Positions 25,706 through 33,690 of a DNA stretch of 60,929 nt are shown one piece after another. Position 1 is the first letter of the stretch. Each line of letters opens with the position of its first letter. The stretch is from an uncultured Pseudomonas sp. (GTDB taxonomy: Bacteria > Pseudomonadota > Gammaproteobacteria > Pseudomonadales > Pseudomonadaceae): contig NZ_CAMPHV010000033.1 in NCBI RefSeq assembly GCF_946886105.1, positions 1 to 60,929 on the forward strand. The letters run 5' to 3'. The translations under genes and the position numbers were made by a program. Below the pieces are notes generated by a model. The model was not told where the DNA came from and did no database searches. It worked only from the letters and a program-made list of their open reading frames with translations.

Positions 25706-27589
25706 ATGCAGATCTTCCTGTCCTGGCAACAAAAATTCCGTCTGCTTATCGTCATCACCCTGATCGGCCTGGGACTGATCACGGCGACCTCGTTCTGGGC
25801 CAGCCGCCAGGTCAATGCGGCGCTGCAAGCCCGGGAGAACGCCATGGCATTTGCCGGCGCCTCCTCCGCGCTGATGAACGACTGGCTCAAACTCGGCATC
25901 CTGCGTAAAGAACTCACACCCACCGGCAGCGATGAATTCCTCGCACGCATCGGCGCGCTGGAACAACTCGCCGGACAATTCGTCAGGCAGGCGCAAGACC
26001 TGGGCGAGAGCGCCATCGGCGAGAGCGCGCAACGAATCGAAGCCTTGATCCTGGCTGAAACCGTCTTGCAAAGAAGCTGGCTGGCACGCTCCCAGCAACT
26101 GGGCCTGACGCCCTTCCAAGGTCAACGCCAAGCGCTGTCCGCCAGCGCCGAGCAGTTGGAAGCCATCACCATCAGCCTGATCCAACCACTGATCGCCGCG
26201 GCCCTGAGCAACCAGCGCAATTACCTGTCGACCTTCGACAGCGATTACGCCGCCCAGGCCCATGGCGCCATCCGCGAATTGCAGGCCAAGCTGCAGGAAC
26301 TGGATTGGAACGACAACCAGATCGGCCAGACGGTCGCGGCCTTCAGCGCGGCCTTCGCCCAAGCGGATGCCTCGATCCAGCAACTGCGCAACCTCGAGGC
26401 ACAGCTCGCCGAACAACGCCAGCAAACCGAACAGCGCATCCTCGAGCAGAACCGCATGCTGCAGGGCGGCATCCTCGCCAGCACCGCGCAACAGGCGCAA
26501 CGGGCCAGGCACTCGGCGAACTGGCTGATGGGCCTGACCTCGCTCTGTGTGGCGGCGTTCCTGCTGATCACCCTGAGCCAGGCCTCCCGCACCTTGATGG
26601 CCCAGCTGCACAAGGTCACCCGCCTGCTCACCCAGGTCGCGTCCGGCGACCTTACTGGCAGCTTGACCCTTGGCGGCAACCCCAAGGATGAGTTCAATCA
26701 ATTGGGCGAGGCCTGCAACCGCATGATCCAAGGCATCGGCCGGATTCTCTGCCAGGTGGTCGAAGCCAATCGCGCCCTGACCGAACTGCACGCCTACCTC
26801 GGCGACTCGATGCGCGACCTCGGCGATAACAGCAGCCAGGTGGAGATCCAGACCGAACAGGCCGCCTCGGCCTCCCAGCAAATCTGCGCGACCATCAACG
26901 AAATGGCCCAGCGCACCTCGGACGTCGGCAACTCCACGCACAGCGCTTACGAGTCGGCGCGCTTGGGCAGCACGGTGATCGATGCCAGCGTCGACAACAT
27001 GCGCCAGCTGTCGCAGTTGATCCAGCAAACCCACGCCCAGGTCGCCCTGCTCAGCCAATCCAGCGGCAAGGTGCGCGGCATCATCGACGTGATCAACAGC
27101 CTGGCGGACCAGACCAACCTGCTGGCCTTGAACGCCGCCATCGAAGCGGCGCGCGCCGGCGATGCCGGTCGCGGCTTCTCGGTAGTGGCCGATGAGGTGC
27201 GTTCGCTGGCGCAGAAAACCGTGTCCGCCACCACCGACATCGCGCGCATCATCGGCGACTTCAACCAGCAGACCCAGAGCATCGACGGCTTGATGAGCAA
27301 CGGCCTGGCGCTGGCGGAGCAGAGCGAGCAACACGCCGGGCAAGTGGCCACGGCCATCGAGGCGATCACCCTGTCGATGGAACAGCTCACCGGGGAAATG
27401 AACCAGGTGGTGGTAGCCATCGAAGAAATCTCCAGCACCACCGGGGATATCGCCGAGAAGATGGAGGAAATCAACCTGCACACCGGCCAGACCAAGGGCC
27501 TGCGTTTGACCCTGGAACAACAGACCCGCGGCCTGTCCGAACAGATTCAGGCGTTGAGCCAGAGCGCGCAGCAATTTCAGATCGGTTAG
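25706..27589 (+). CDS. Methyl-accepting chemotaxis protein
   Basis: The 627-aa transmembrane chemoreceptor has TM1 (about 12-32), a helical periplasmic sensor of about 235 residues rich in Gln and Leu (four-helix-bundle type, no Cache motif), TM2 (about 271-292), HAMP (about 293-350) and a signalling domain. The hairpin tip is intact: [19 protein letters not shown], then [20 protein letters not shown] (about 463-505). GGCGAGGAG precedes the ATG. It lies between the porin and second SBP genes but has no copy of the shared promoter element. Sensing the island's substrate is plausible from position only. Confidence 0.93.
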   Translation: MQIFLSWQQKFRLLIVITLIGLGLITATSFWASRQVNAALQARENAMAFAGASSALMNDWLKLGILRKELTPTGSDEFLARIGALEQLAGQFVRQAQDLGESAIGESAQRIEALILAETVLQRSWLARSQQLGLTPFQGQRQALSASAEQLEAITISLIQPLIAAALSNQRNYLSTFDSDYAAQAHGAIRELQAKLQELDWNDNQIGQTVAAFSAAFAQADASIQQLRNLEAQLAEQRQQTEQRILEQNRMLQGGILASTAQQAQRARHSANWLMGLTSLCVAAFLLITLSQASRTLMAQLHKVTRLLTQVASGDLTGSLTLGGNPKDEFNQLGEACNRMIQGIGRILCQVVEANRALTELHAYLGDSMRDLGDNSSQVEIQTEQAASASQQICATINEMAQRTSDVGNSTHSAYESARLGSTVIDASVDNMRQLSQLIQQTHAQVALLSQSSGKVRGIIDVINSLADQTNLLALNAAIEAARAGDAGRGFSVVADEVRSLAQKTVSATTDIARIIGDFNQQTQSIDGLMSNGLALAEQSEQHAGQVATAIEAITLSMEQLTGEMNQVVVAIEEISSTTGDIAEKMEEINLHTGQTKGLRLTLEQQTRGLSEQIQALSQSAQQFQIG

Positions 27590-27780
27590 TCGATCCTTGA
27601 GCCCTGTACCAGCCTCGTAGGGTGGGTGCAACCCGCCATGCCTTGTAGCGATCTGACGGCTTCACCCGCCCGGGTTGACTGAGGCACAGCCACGACAGCC
27701 GTGGCCTCTCGCCAAAAACGGTGATTATTTGACCTCACCCATGACAGCCCGGATGCAATCCGGGAAAACTGCTACAGCAC

Positions 27781-27851
27781 GTAGCCTGGGTTGAGCGAAG
27801 CGATACCCAGGGCGCCGATACCCGGGTATCGCTTCGCTCAACCCGGGCTAC
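27781..27851. repeat. Long near-perfect inverted repeat (about 31-bp arms)
   Basis: The left arm starts GTAGCCTGGGTTGAGCGAAG and the right arm ends CTTCGCTCAACCCGGGCTAC. The arms agree at all but two positions over about 31 bp with a short loop, giving a very stable hairpin or cruciform. The outer GTAGCC is the same boundary as in the REP-like elements. Confidence 0.8.
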
Positions 27852-28110
27852 CATTGGGTGACATCGAGGCGTCGAACCGTCCACATGGGAACGATCAGCT
27901 GCTCCCGTAGCCCGGGCTTGTCCAGGCTACGAAAATGGATCTTCGCGGAATGGCGGGTGCTGACTTCGTAGGGTGAGCCGTGCGCACCAAAATCTGCGCC
28001 GAGGCTGGTGCTGCACGACCTATGCGCCCCCTTCCTTTGCGGCCGCTGCAAGCAAAGGTCACACTTACCCGAGTGCGCCCTGCAACAAGCAATGGATACA
28101 CAGACAGAAC

Positions 28111-28143
28111 AATGCCGCCCATCCGGTTTGAGTGAGCGGCATT
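28111..28143 (-). terminator. Possible terminator of second SBP gene
   Basis: An AATGCCGC/GCGGCATT perfect 8-bp inverted repeat with a 17-nt loop lies downstream of the SBP stop. It has only a weak T-rich tail, so confidence is low. Confidence 0.35.
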
Positions 28144-28172
28144 GCGACTGCGTTTACGCCTGAATAGCGGGA

Positions 28173-29177
28173 TTATTCGACCTGATCTTTGGCAGAGCCT
28201 TCGCGATACGCGTCGACGATTTCCCGCCCCTGCTCGCCCGCCGTGCCCAGCCATTCCCAGGCCAGCGTCCGACCGATCGCATCCAGGCCGCTGCGTATTG
28301 CCGGCGGTGCCTCCTCGGCTACGGTGATGCCACGGCGTTCCAGGGTTCTGATCTGGTAGGCGTTCAGCGCCCAGGACAATTCCCAGCCCTGCATCTCCGC
28401 GCGCTTGGCCGCGCTCAACAGCGCCTGCTGCGCAGTGACCGACAAACGCTGGAATGCCGCCTCGTTGACCACCGCAATATTCTTCGGGATGAACGCCCTG
28501 ATGTCATAGAAATGGCTGGCGAACTTCCATGCCTGCAGGTCCACACCGGTGGCCGAGGATGTCAGCATCGCCTGCACCTCGCCGCTGCCGAATGCCTGGG
28601 GCACGTCCGCGGTGGCGATGGTGGTCGGTGCGGCACCGATCAGCTCGGCCATACGCGCGATCGTCGGGTTGTAGGAGCGGAATTTCAGGCCCTGGAAATC
28701 CGCCATACGAGTCAGCGGCTTGTTGCTGTACAAACTCTGCGGCGGCCAGGGCACGGCATACAGCAGGCGCACGCCGTCTTTCAGCAGGCGCTGTTCGATG
28801 GCCGGCCGGCTGGCCTGCCAGAGCCGTTTCGCCTGGTCGTAGTCGGTGACCAGGAACGGCAGGCTATCGAGCGCATACAGCGGGTCTTCCTCGCTCAGCA
28901 CGGACATGAACAGATCGCCGAGTTGAATATCCCCGCGCGCCACCGCGGCTTTCACCTGGGCACGCTTGAATAACGTCGAGTTCGGCGACACGCGGATATC
29001 CAGCTCGCCTTTGCTCTCGCGTTTTACCTGGCGGGCGAAGTCGCGGGCGATCCGGGTGATGAAGTTACTGGTCGGTTGCTCGGCCGACATGTTCCAGTGC
29101 TCGGCGGCCTGTGCCGTCACGGCGCTGACCAGGGAGGCGAGCACCGCGGGGAACTGCAAATAGAGAGAGGGTTTCAT
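28173..29177 (-). CDS. TRAP transporter solute-binding protein (DctP family), copy 2, orphan
   Basis: This 334-aa periplasmic receptor is clearly paralogous to the SBP at 21641-22624. Shared blocks include AExWNM, GELxIRV, NSxLFKR, QLGDxxMSVL, LLYAxPWPPQS, KFRxYNP (with the conserved binding Arg), VPQAF and AFIPKN. Signal peptide MKPSLYLQFPAVLASLVSA is cleaved after AQA. Two starts are possible, ATG 29177 and ATG 29189; neither has a strong Shine-Dalgarno, and 29177 gives the more usual signal peptide. There are no permease genes beside it, so it probably delivers to the DctQM pair at 19.7-21.6 kb. It diverges from pxpA, and its promoter carries copy C of the shared element. Confidence 0.88.
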   Translation of the reverse strand: MKPSLYLQFPAVLASLVSAVTAQAAEHWNMSAEQPTSNFITRIARDFARQVKRESKGELDIRVSPNSTLFKRAQVKAAVARGDIQLGDLFMSVLSEEDPLYALDSLPFLVTDYDQAKRLWQASRPAIEQRLLKDGVRLLYAVPWPPQSLYSNKPLTRMADFQGLKFRSYNPTIARMAELIGAAPTTIATADVPQAFGSGEVQAMLTSSATGVDLQAWKFASHFYDIRAFIPKNIAVVNEAAFQRLSVTAQQALLSAAKRAEMQGWELSWALNAYQIRTLERRGITVAEEAPPAIRSGLDAIGRTLAWEWLGTAGEQGREIVDAYREGSAKDQVE

Positions 29178-29336
29178 TGGCGTGTCCATGAGTCGTGGAT
29201 CAGGGAGCCAGGTCAACAATCTATCCAGAACAACCACGGCGCCCCGCCGTTGGAAAGGACACCCCTGGCCGAGATGGTGAGCCGGCCAGGGGTGCGCGCA
29301 AGGTGTTTGCTGCGCGAAGGAGCAAACCACAACACG

Positions 29337-29397
29337 ACTGTCGGATTTGCCGACGGCAGTGTCCAACGAGAAAAAACGGAGGCGTACGATCGAAAAA
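29337..29397 (-). promoter_or_regulatory. Island regulon element, copy C (second SBP)
   Basis: On the minus strand TTTTTCGATC, a CTC triplet and a T tract lead to GTTGGAC (29361-29367), with ATC exactly 23 nt before it. GACAGT (29337-29342) occupies the -10-like position, 18 nt after TTGGAC. It is the copy closest to B, sharing TTTCGATC and CTMGTTGGACA. Confidence 0.65.
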
Positions 29398-29461
29398 GCT
29401 TATGCCTCGAACCTCTGGCGGAGCGAACGCTCAAGACCGCATATGGATCAGCACCATCGAC

Positions 29462-29522
29462 TTTTCCTATCTCAGCCGCTCATTTTTATTAGTTGGACGC
29501 CCGCCCCGCGCCACTCAAGAAT
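29462..29522 (+). promoter_or_regulatory. Island regulon element, copy D (pxpABC)
   Basis: TTTTCCTATC, a CTC triplet, a T-rich tract and GTTGGAC (29492-29498) are followed by AAGAAT at 29517-29522. ATC to GTTGGAC is again 23 nt. It resembles copy A most, with GTTGGACGC and AAGAAT in both. The pxpA start lies 117 nt beyond. Confidence 0.65.
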
Positions 29523-29614
29523 GCCGCACAGGTCATTCCATAAAACGCGGCCGTCCGTTCGCTATCGCCGTGCTTCGCATACCGACGAGACGACCCGCAC
29601 AGAGGAACATCCCC

Positions 29615-30367
29615 TTGAACAGCCTGCTTCTGAACTGCGATATCGGCGAAAGCTTCGGCGCCTGGCAAATGGGTCTGGATGCCGAGGTCATGCCCTATAT
29701 CGACTGCGCCAATATCGCCTGCGGCTTCCACGCCTCCGACCCCAGCATCATGCGCAAGACCGTCGCCCTGGCGATCGAACATGGCGTGCGTATCGGCGCC
29801 CATCCGGGCTATCCGGATCTGGTCGGCTTCGGCCGCCGTTCGATGGATTGCTCGCCCCAGGAAGTCGAAGACCTGCTGCTCTATCAGATCGGCGCCCTGG
29901 AGGCCATCTGCCGCAGCCAGGGCACCCGCGTCAGCTATGTCAAACCCCACGGCGCGCTGTACCAGGACATGATGCGCAAACCGCAGATCCTGCGGGCGGT
30001 GATGCGCGCAATGGCCAGCTATGACCGCAGCCTGCCGCTGATGCTGATGACCACCCGCGACAATCGCCAGACCCAGGCCATGGGCGCCGAGTTTGGCCTG
30101 ACCCTGTGGTTCGAAGCCTTCGCCGACCGCGCCTACGACGCGGAGGGTTTTCTGGTTGCGCGCGGCCAACCTGGCGCGGTGCATCACGACAGCGAGCTGA
30201 TCGTCGAACAAGCGGTCTGCCTGGCCAAGGGTCATGTCTTGTTAGCCAATGACGGCAGCTCGCTGTCCTTGCAAGCCCACACACTCTGCGTGCACGGCGA
30301 TAATGCCGAATCCATCGCGGCGGTGCGCCGCATCCGTGAAGCCTTCGACAGCCTGAGGTTGGCATGA
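29615..30367 (+). CDS. pxpA: 5-oxoprolinase subunit A (LamB/YcsF family)
   Basis: The 250-aa cytoplasmic subunit of the ATP-dependent PxpABC 5-oxoprolinase opens 5-oxoproline to L-glutamate. Landmarks: [49 protein letters not shown] and CVHGDN. The start is a TTG at 29615 preceded by AGAGGAA (29601-29607), giving the normal family N-terminus ([12 protein letters not shown]); no ATG lies close by in frame. It overlaps pxpB by 4 nt (ATGA), and pxpB overlaps pxpC likewise. Its promoter has copy D of the shared element. It links the transport genes of the island to 5-oxoproline breakdown. Confidence 0.93.
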   Translation: MNSLLLNCDIGESFGAWQMGLDAEVMPYIDCANIACGFHASDPSIMRKTVALAIEHGVRIGAHPGYPDLVGFGRRSMDCSPQEVEDLLLYQIGALEAICRSQGTRVSYVKPHGALYQDMMRKPQILRAVMRAMASYDRSLPLMLMTTRDNRQTQAMGAEFGLTLWFEAFADRAYDAEGFLVARGQPGAVHHDSELIVEQAVCLAKGHVLLANDGSSLSLQAHTLCVHGDNAESIAAVRRIREAFDSLRLA

Positions 30368-31077
30368 GAGCACCGGTCCCGAAACTCGAAATCGCCGGCG
30401 TCGATAGCCTGACCCTGCGCCTGTTCGACAGCATCGACGAAAGCAACATGCCCTGGATGCTGGCCGCCAGCCAACGCCTGCGCGCCAGTTTCGGCGACGC
30501 GCTGATCGATCTGGTGCCGTCCTACACCACCCTGTTGCTGCACTACGACCTCAAGCGCATGGCCGGAGTACGCGTACGCGAGCTGATCGCCGAGGCCTTC
30601 ACCGACCTGCAACCGGCCAGTGCCCAGGGCGGCCGCTGCCATGAGCTGCCGACCTGGTACCACCACAGCGTCGGCCCCGAACTGCCCTTGTTGGCGCACC
30701 GCTACGGGCTCAGCGAAAGCCAGGTGATCGAACGTCACAGCCGTCACGAATATCAAGTATTCGCCATCGGTTTCGCCCCCGGTTTCGCCTTTATGGGGCT
30801 GGTCGAGGAAGCCCTCGCCACGCCGCGCCTGAGCACCCCGCGCAAACGGGTCGCGGCGGGCAGCGTGGGCATCGCCGAGCGCCAGACCGCGATTTACCCG
30901 ACGGTTTCGCCCGGCGGTTGGAACCTGCTCGGACGCAGCCCGGTGCAACTGTTCGACCGCTGCATCGACGGCTACAGCCTGTTGCAACCGGGCGATCGGG
31001 TGCGCTTCGTGCCCATCGACCATGCCGAATTCATCCGCCTCGGCGGCGACGACAGCCCCCTGGAGACGCCACTATGA
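30364..31077 (+). CDS. pxpB: 5-oxoprolinase subunit B (KipI / allophanate hydrolase subunit 1 fold)
   Basis: The 237-aa protein carries the family landmarks [34 protein letters not shown] beta segment, the [10 protein letters not shown] region ([10 protein letters not shown]), [22 protein letters not shown] and [12 protein letters not shown]. Together with PxpC it forms the part that activates oxoproline with ATP. It overlaps both neighbours by 4 nt, so the subunits are translationally coupled in 1:1:1 fashion. An older annotation would call it an allophanate hydrolase subunit 1 or KipI-like kinase inhibitor. Confidence 0.92.
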   Translation: MRAPVPKLEIAGVDSLTLRLFDSIDESNMPWMLAASQRLRASFGDALIDLVPSYTTLLLHYDLKRMAGVRVRELIAEAFTDLQPASAQGGRCHELPTWYHHSVGPELPLLAHRYGLSESQVIERHSRHEYQVFAIGFAPGFAFMGLVEEALATPRLSTPRKRVAAGSVGIAERQTAIYPTVSPGGWNLLGRSPVQLFDRCIDGYSLLQPGDRVRFVPIDHAEFIRLGGDDSPLETPL

Positions 31078-32009
31078 ACCGCGATGCTGGCGGGCTGCGC
31101 GTCGAACGCAGCAGCCCCTTTATCCAACTGCAGGATGCCGGCCGCTTCGGCGTGCGCCATCTCGGCGTCAGCCAAAGCGGCGCTCTGGATTGGATTTCCA
31201 TGTACTGGGCCAACTGGCTATTGGGCAACGCCCTGGATGCCGTGGTGGTGGAAATCACCCTGGGCAATTTCGACCTGCGCTGCGAGCAACAGGGTTGCCT
31301 GGCCCTGGCCGGTGCCGATCTCGGCGCCACCCTGGACGGCGAACCCCTGCGGCCCTGGCGCACCTTCATCGTGCGCCCGGGCCAGCAGTTGCGCTTCGCC
31401 CAACCACGCCTGGGCGCCCGCGCCTACCTGGCCGCGCCGGGCGGCTTCAGCGCGAATGCGGTGCTCGGCAGTTGTTCGAGCATGGCCCGTGAGCAATTGG
31501 GCGGCCTGCATGGCGACGGCAAACCGCTGGCGGTGGGCGACCGCTTGCAGTGGGCACAAGCCGCAGCGGCGCCACGGCGTATGGACGCGCGGTTGATTCC
31601 CCGGTTCGCGCCCTCGCCGCGCCTGGAGCTGGTGATGGGCGCGCAGATCGGCGATTTCAACGGCCGCAGCCTGTTCGACGTGTTCAACAGCACCTGGAAG
31701 ATCGACTCGCGCGCCGACCGCATGGGCATACGCATACTCGGCCCGCGCCTGCAGGCGCTGCGCACGACGACCATCTCCGAAGGGATTCCGCTGGGCGCCG
31801 TGCAGGTGCCCCCCGATGGCCAGCCGATCATCCTGCTCAACGATCGGCAAACCATCGGTGGCTACCCGCGCCTCGGCGCCCTCACCCCACAAGCCGTGGC
31901 CCGCCTGGCGCAATGCCTGCCCGGCGAGGAGCTGCAACTGGCGCCGGTGTTGCAGGAGACCGCGCAGGAGAGCCATCTGCGGTTGCTGGAGCAATGGCGG
32001 CACGGTTAG
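31074..32009 (+). CDS. pxpC: 5-oxoprolinase subunit C (KipA / allophanate hydrolase subunit 2 fold)
   Basis: The 311-aa partner of PxpB has the family hallmarks QDAGRFGVRHLGVSQSGALD, a beta-rich middle with YLAAPGGF, SRADRMGIRILGPRL and SEGIPLGAVQVPPDGQPIIL followed by DRQTIGGYPRLG. ATG 31074 overlaps the pxpB stop (ATGA). A longer frame reaching to 30918 lies inside pxpB and is rejected. It is the last subunit of the coupled pxpABC operon. A 191-nt gap without visible terminator separates it from the MFS gene. Confidence 0.92.
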   Translation: MNRDAGGLRVERSSPFIQLQDAGRFGVRHLGVSQSGALDWISMYWANWLLGNALDAVVVEITLGNFDLRCEQQGCLALAGADLGATLDGEPLRPWRTFIVRPGQQLRFAQPRLGARAYLAAPGGFSANAVLGSCSSMAREQLGGLHGDGKPLAVGDRLQWAQAAAAPRRMDARLIPRFAPSPRLELVMGAQIGDFNGRSLFDVFNSTWKIDSRADRMGIRILGPRLQALRTTTISEGIPLGAVQVPPDGQPIILLNDRQTIGGYPRLGALTPQAVARLAQCLPGEELQLAPVLQETAQESHLRLLEQWRHG

Positions 32010-32200
32010 GGCCTGTTCCCGCCTCAGCATAACCGCGCGCTGAAACGGGATCGGACCCAAACGAACGCATAGCGCTCGCTGCCGTCGGCGCCAAGCGCAG
32101 CACCTGAAACGAACCGCATACCCGGCGGGCAGCGGATCCCCCATGCCCGCCCCATGCCGCAGATAGCTGGAGTCGCCCCGAACCTCTCCCAGCGGCATGA

Positions 32201-33529
32201 ATGGAACCCCAAGCCATGCAACCACTTCGTCTCACGCCCAATCGACTGCGCTGGGTGATGTTCGCCATCCTGGTCATGGCCTACATCCTGGCCTTCTTTC
32301 AACGCATGGCGCTTGCGGCGGTGGCAACCGATGTGATGAACGACCTGCAGACCAAGGAAGCGATGATGGGGGTGCTCAGCGCGGCGTACTTCTACCCGCA
32401 TGCGCTGATGCAAATGCCCGCGGGGGTACTTGCCGATAAATGGGGCGCGAAACGCACCATCGGCACTTTCTTCGTCATCGCCGCGCTCGGCTCTGCACTC
32501 TTCGGTTTGGCGGATTCGATGCTTGTCGCAGCGCTCGGCAGGTTTCTCGTCGGCGCCGGTATGGCGATGCTGTTCGTGCCGGCGATGAAGCTGTTTTCGC
32601 TATGGTTCCGAGGCAAGGATTTTGCGCTGGTCACCGGGCTGTTCATATCGTCCGGCGGCCTGGGGGCGCTGCTGGCGACAACCCCGTTAGCGGTCGTCAC
32701 CGAATGGCTGGGCTGGCGTGCTTCCTTCGTGTACGCGGGTATCTTCACATTCCTCGTAGCGGTCCTGGCTTTCGTGCTGATCGTCGAAAAACCGCCAGAA
32801 CCAACCGCCGCCAACGCTCCAGCGCCGGACGAACAGCGGGCCGACACTGTCTGGTACAGCCTGCTATTCCTGTTAAAACAGCCGAGGCTCTGGCCGCTCG
32901 CCGCCTGGTTCTTCTTCGGCAACGGACTGTTCTTCACCTTTGCCGGCTTATGGGGCGGCCCCTACCTGGAAGAAATCCATCGCCTGAGCAAGACGGATGC
33001 CGGCACTGTTCTGGCGATGATCGCGGTTGGCATCATGCTCGGCGGCGTACTTTTGAGCACCCTGTCGAATCGCGTATTCGGCGCCAGGAGAAAACCGCTC
33101 ATGATCCTCGGCGCCCTGCTCATTCTCGTGCTGTTCGCAACGCTACAGATAGGCGGCCCGTCCCTGCCCTTGCCGGCCCTCCATACGGTCTATTTGCTCC
33201 TGGGAATCTTCGGCAACGGCATCGCCGCAATCGGCTTCACCCTGACCAAGGAAAGTTTTCCGCTGCGGCTGTCCGGCACGGCCATGGGCCTGGTGAATGT
33301 ATTTGCCTGGCTGGGGGTGGCGATCCTGCAAGCGGCCACCGGCCCGCTTCTGGAGGGCGATGGCGACAAGAGCCTACAACAGCGATACACGCAACTGTTT
33401 ATCGCCTTACTCGTACTCAGCGGCGTCACCCTTATCGCCTCGGTTCTGCTGAGGGAAGGCGGTACTTATCGGCCTGGGGCCAATCAGCACGGCGGCACTG
33501 CAAATCAGTCCGCTCAGCAAACGAACTGA
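32201..33529 (+). CDS. Major facilitator superfamily transporter
   Basis: This 442-aa, 12-helix inner-membrane carrier has the MFS loop 2-3 motif GVLADKWGAKR and a second-half equivalent STLSNRVFGARRKP. Helix 1 contains FFQRMALA, similar to the organic-anion/hexuronate-type carriers of the ACS-like group, but substrate cannot be fixed. A start at ATG 32216 (MQPLRLTPN) is equally possible. It follows pxpC on the same strand and ends the accessory island; it may be a second importer or an exporter for the pathway. It has no copy of the shared promoter element. Confidence 0.85.
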   Translation: MEPQAMQPLRLTPNRLRWVMFAILVMAYILAFFQRMALAAVATDVMNDLQTKEAMMGVLSAAYFYPHALMQMPAGVLADKWGAKRTIGTFFVIAALGSALFGLADSMLVAALGRFLVGAGMAMLFVPAMKLFSLWFRGKDFALVTGLFISSGGLGALLATTPLAVVTEWLGWRASFVYAGIFTFLVAVLAFVLIVEKPPEPTAANAPAPDEQRADTVWYSLLFLLKQPRLWPLAAWFFFGNGLFFTFAGLWGGPYLEEIHRLSKTDAGTVLAMIAVGIMLGGVLLSTLSNRVFGARRKPLMILGALLILVLFATLQIGGPSLPLPALHTVYLLLGIFGNGIAAIGFTLTKESFPLRLSGTAMGLVNVFAWLGVAILQAATGPLLEGDGDKSLQQRYTQLFIALLVLSGVTLIASVLLREGGTYRPGANQHGGTANQSAQQTN

Positions 33530-33690
33530 CCGTGGCTACACCGCACAGGGATAAGCCGCTTTTCTTGAAACGCCACGCCGGACGTCGCTCAGGATGCCGA
33601 GCAGCGCATAGCCGACGCCTCGGCAAATGCTTTAAAGTCTAGGCCCTCGTGCGTCCGGCACGATTTGTCCCTTTCGGAAAGAGCCCAACG

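Larger units (their letters stand above)
27590..28172. other. 583-bp repeat-filled intergenic region
   Basis: No gene is seen. The region is a mosaic of REP-like pieces: CGTAGGGTGGGTGCAACCC at about 27617, GCCCGGATGCAATCCGGG at about 27747, the long inverted repeat at 27781-27851, GTAGCCCGGGCTTGTCCAGG at about 27906, and CGTAGGGTGAGCCGTGCGCA at about 27968. An AATGCCGC/GCGGCATT inverted repeat (28111-28143) sits 29 nt past the second SBP stop and may end its transcript. Confidence 0.65.
29178..29614. promoter_or_regulatory. Divergent control region between second SBP gene and pxpA
   Basis: This 437-bp region has no gene. The frame in front of pxpA stays open to 29195, but it lacks family similarity and crosses both regulatory elements. 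It contains copies C (minus) and D (plus) of the shared element, oriented outward with about 65 bp between them, so one regulator could activate both directions. Confidence 0.7.

Noticed and set aside
27590..28172. Possible CRISPR array or IS ends in the repeat-rich gap
   Set aside because: The repeats are REP-like, not regularly spaced with unique spacers, and no transposase gene or target-site duplication is visible.
29195..29614. Upstream in-frame extension of pxpA by 140 codons
   Set aside because: It crosses two promoter-like elements and lacks family similarity; PxpA proteins are about 250 aa, matching the TTG start at 29615.
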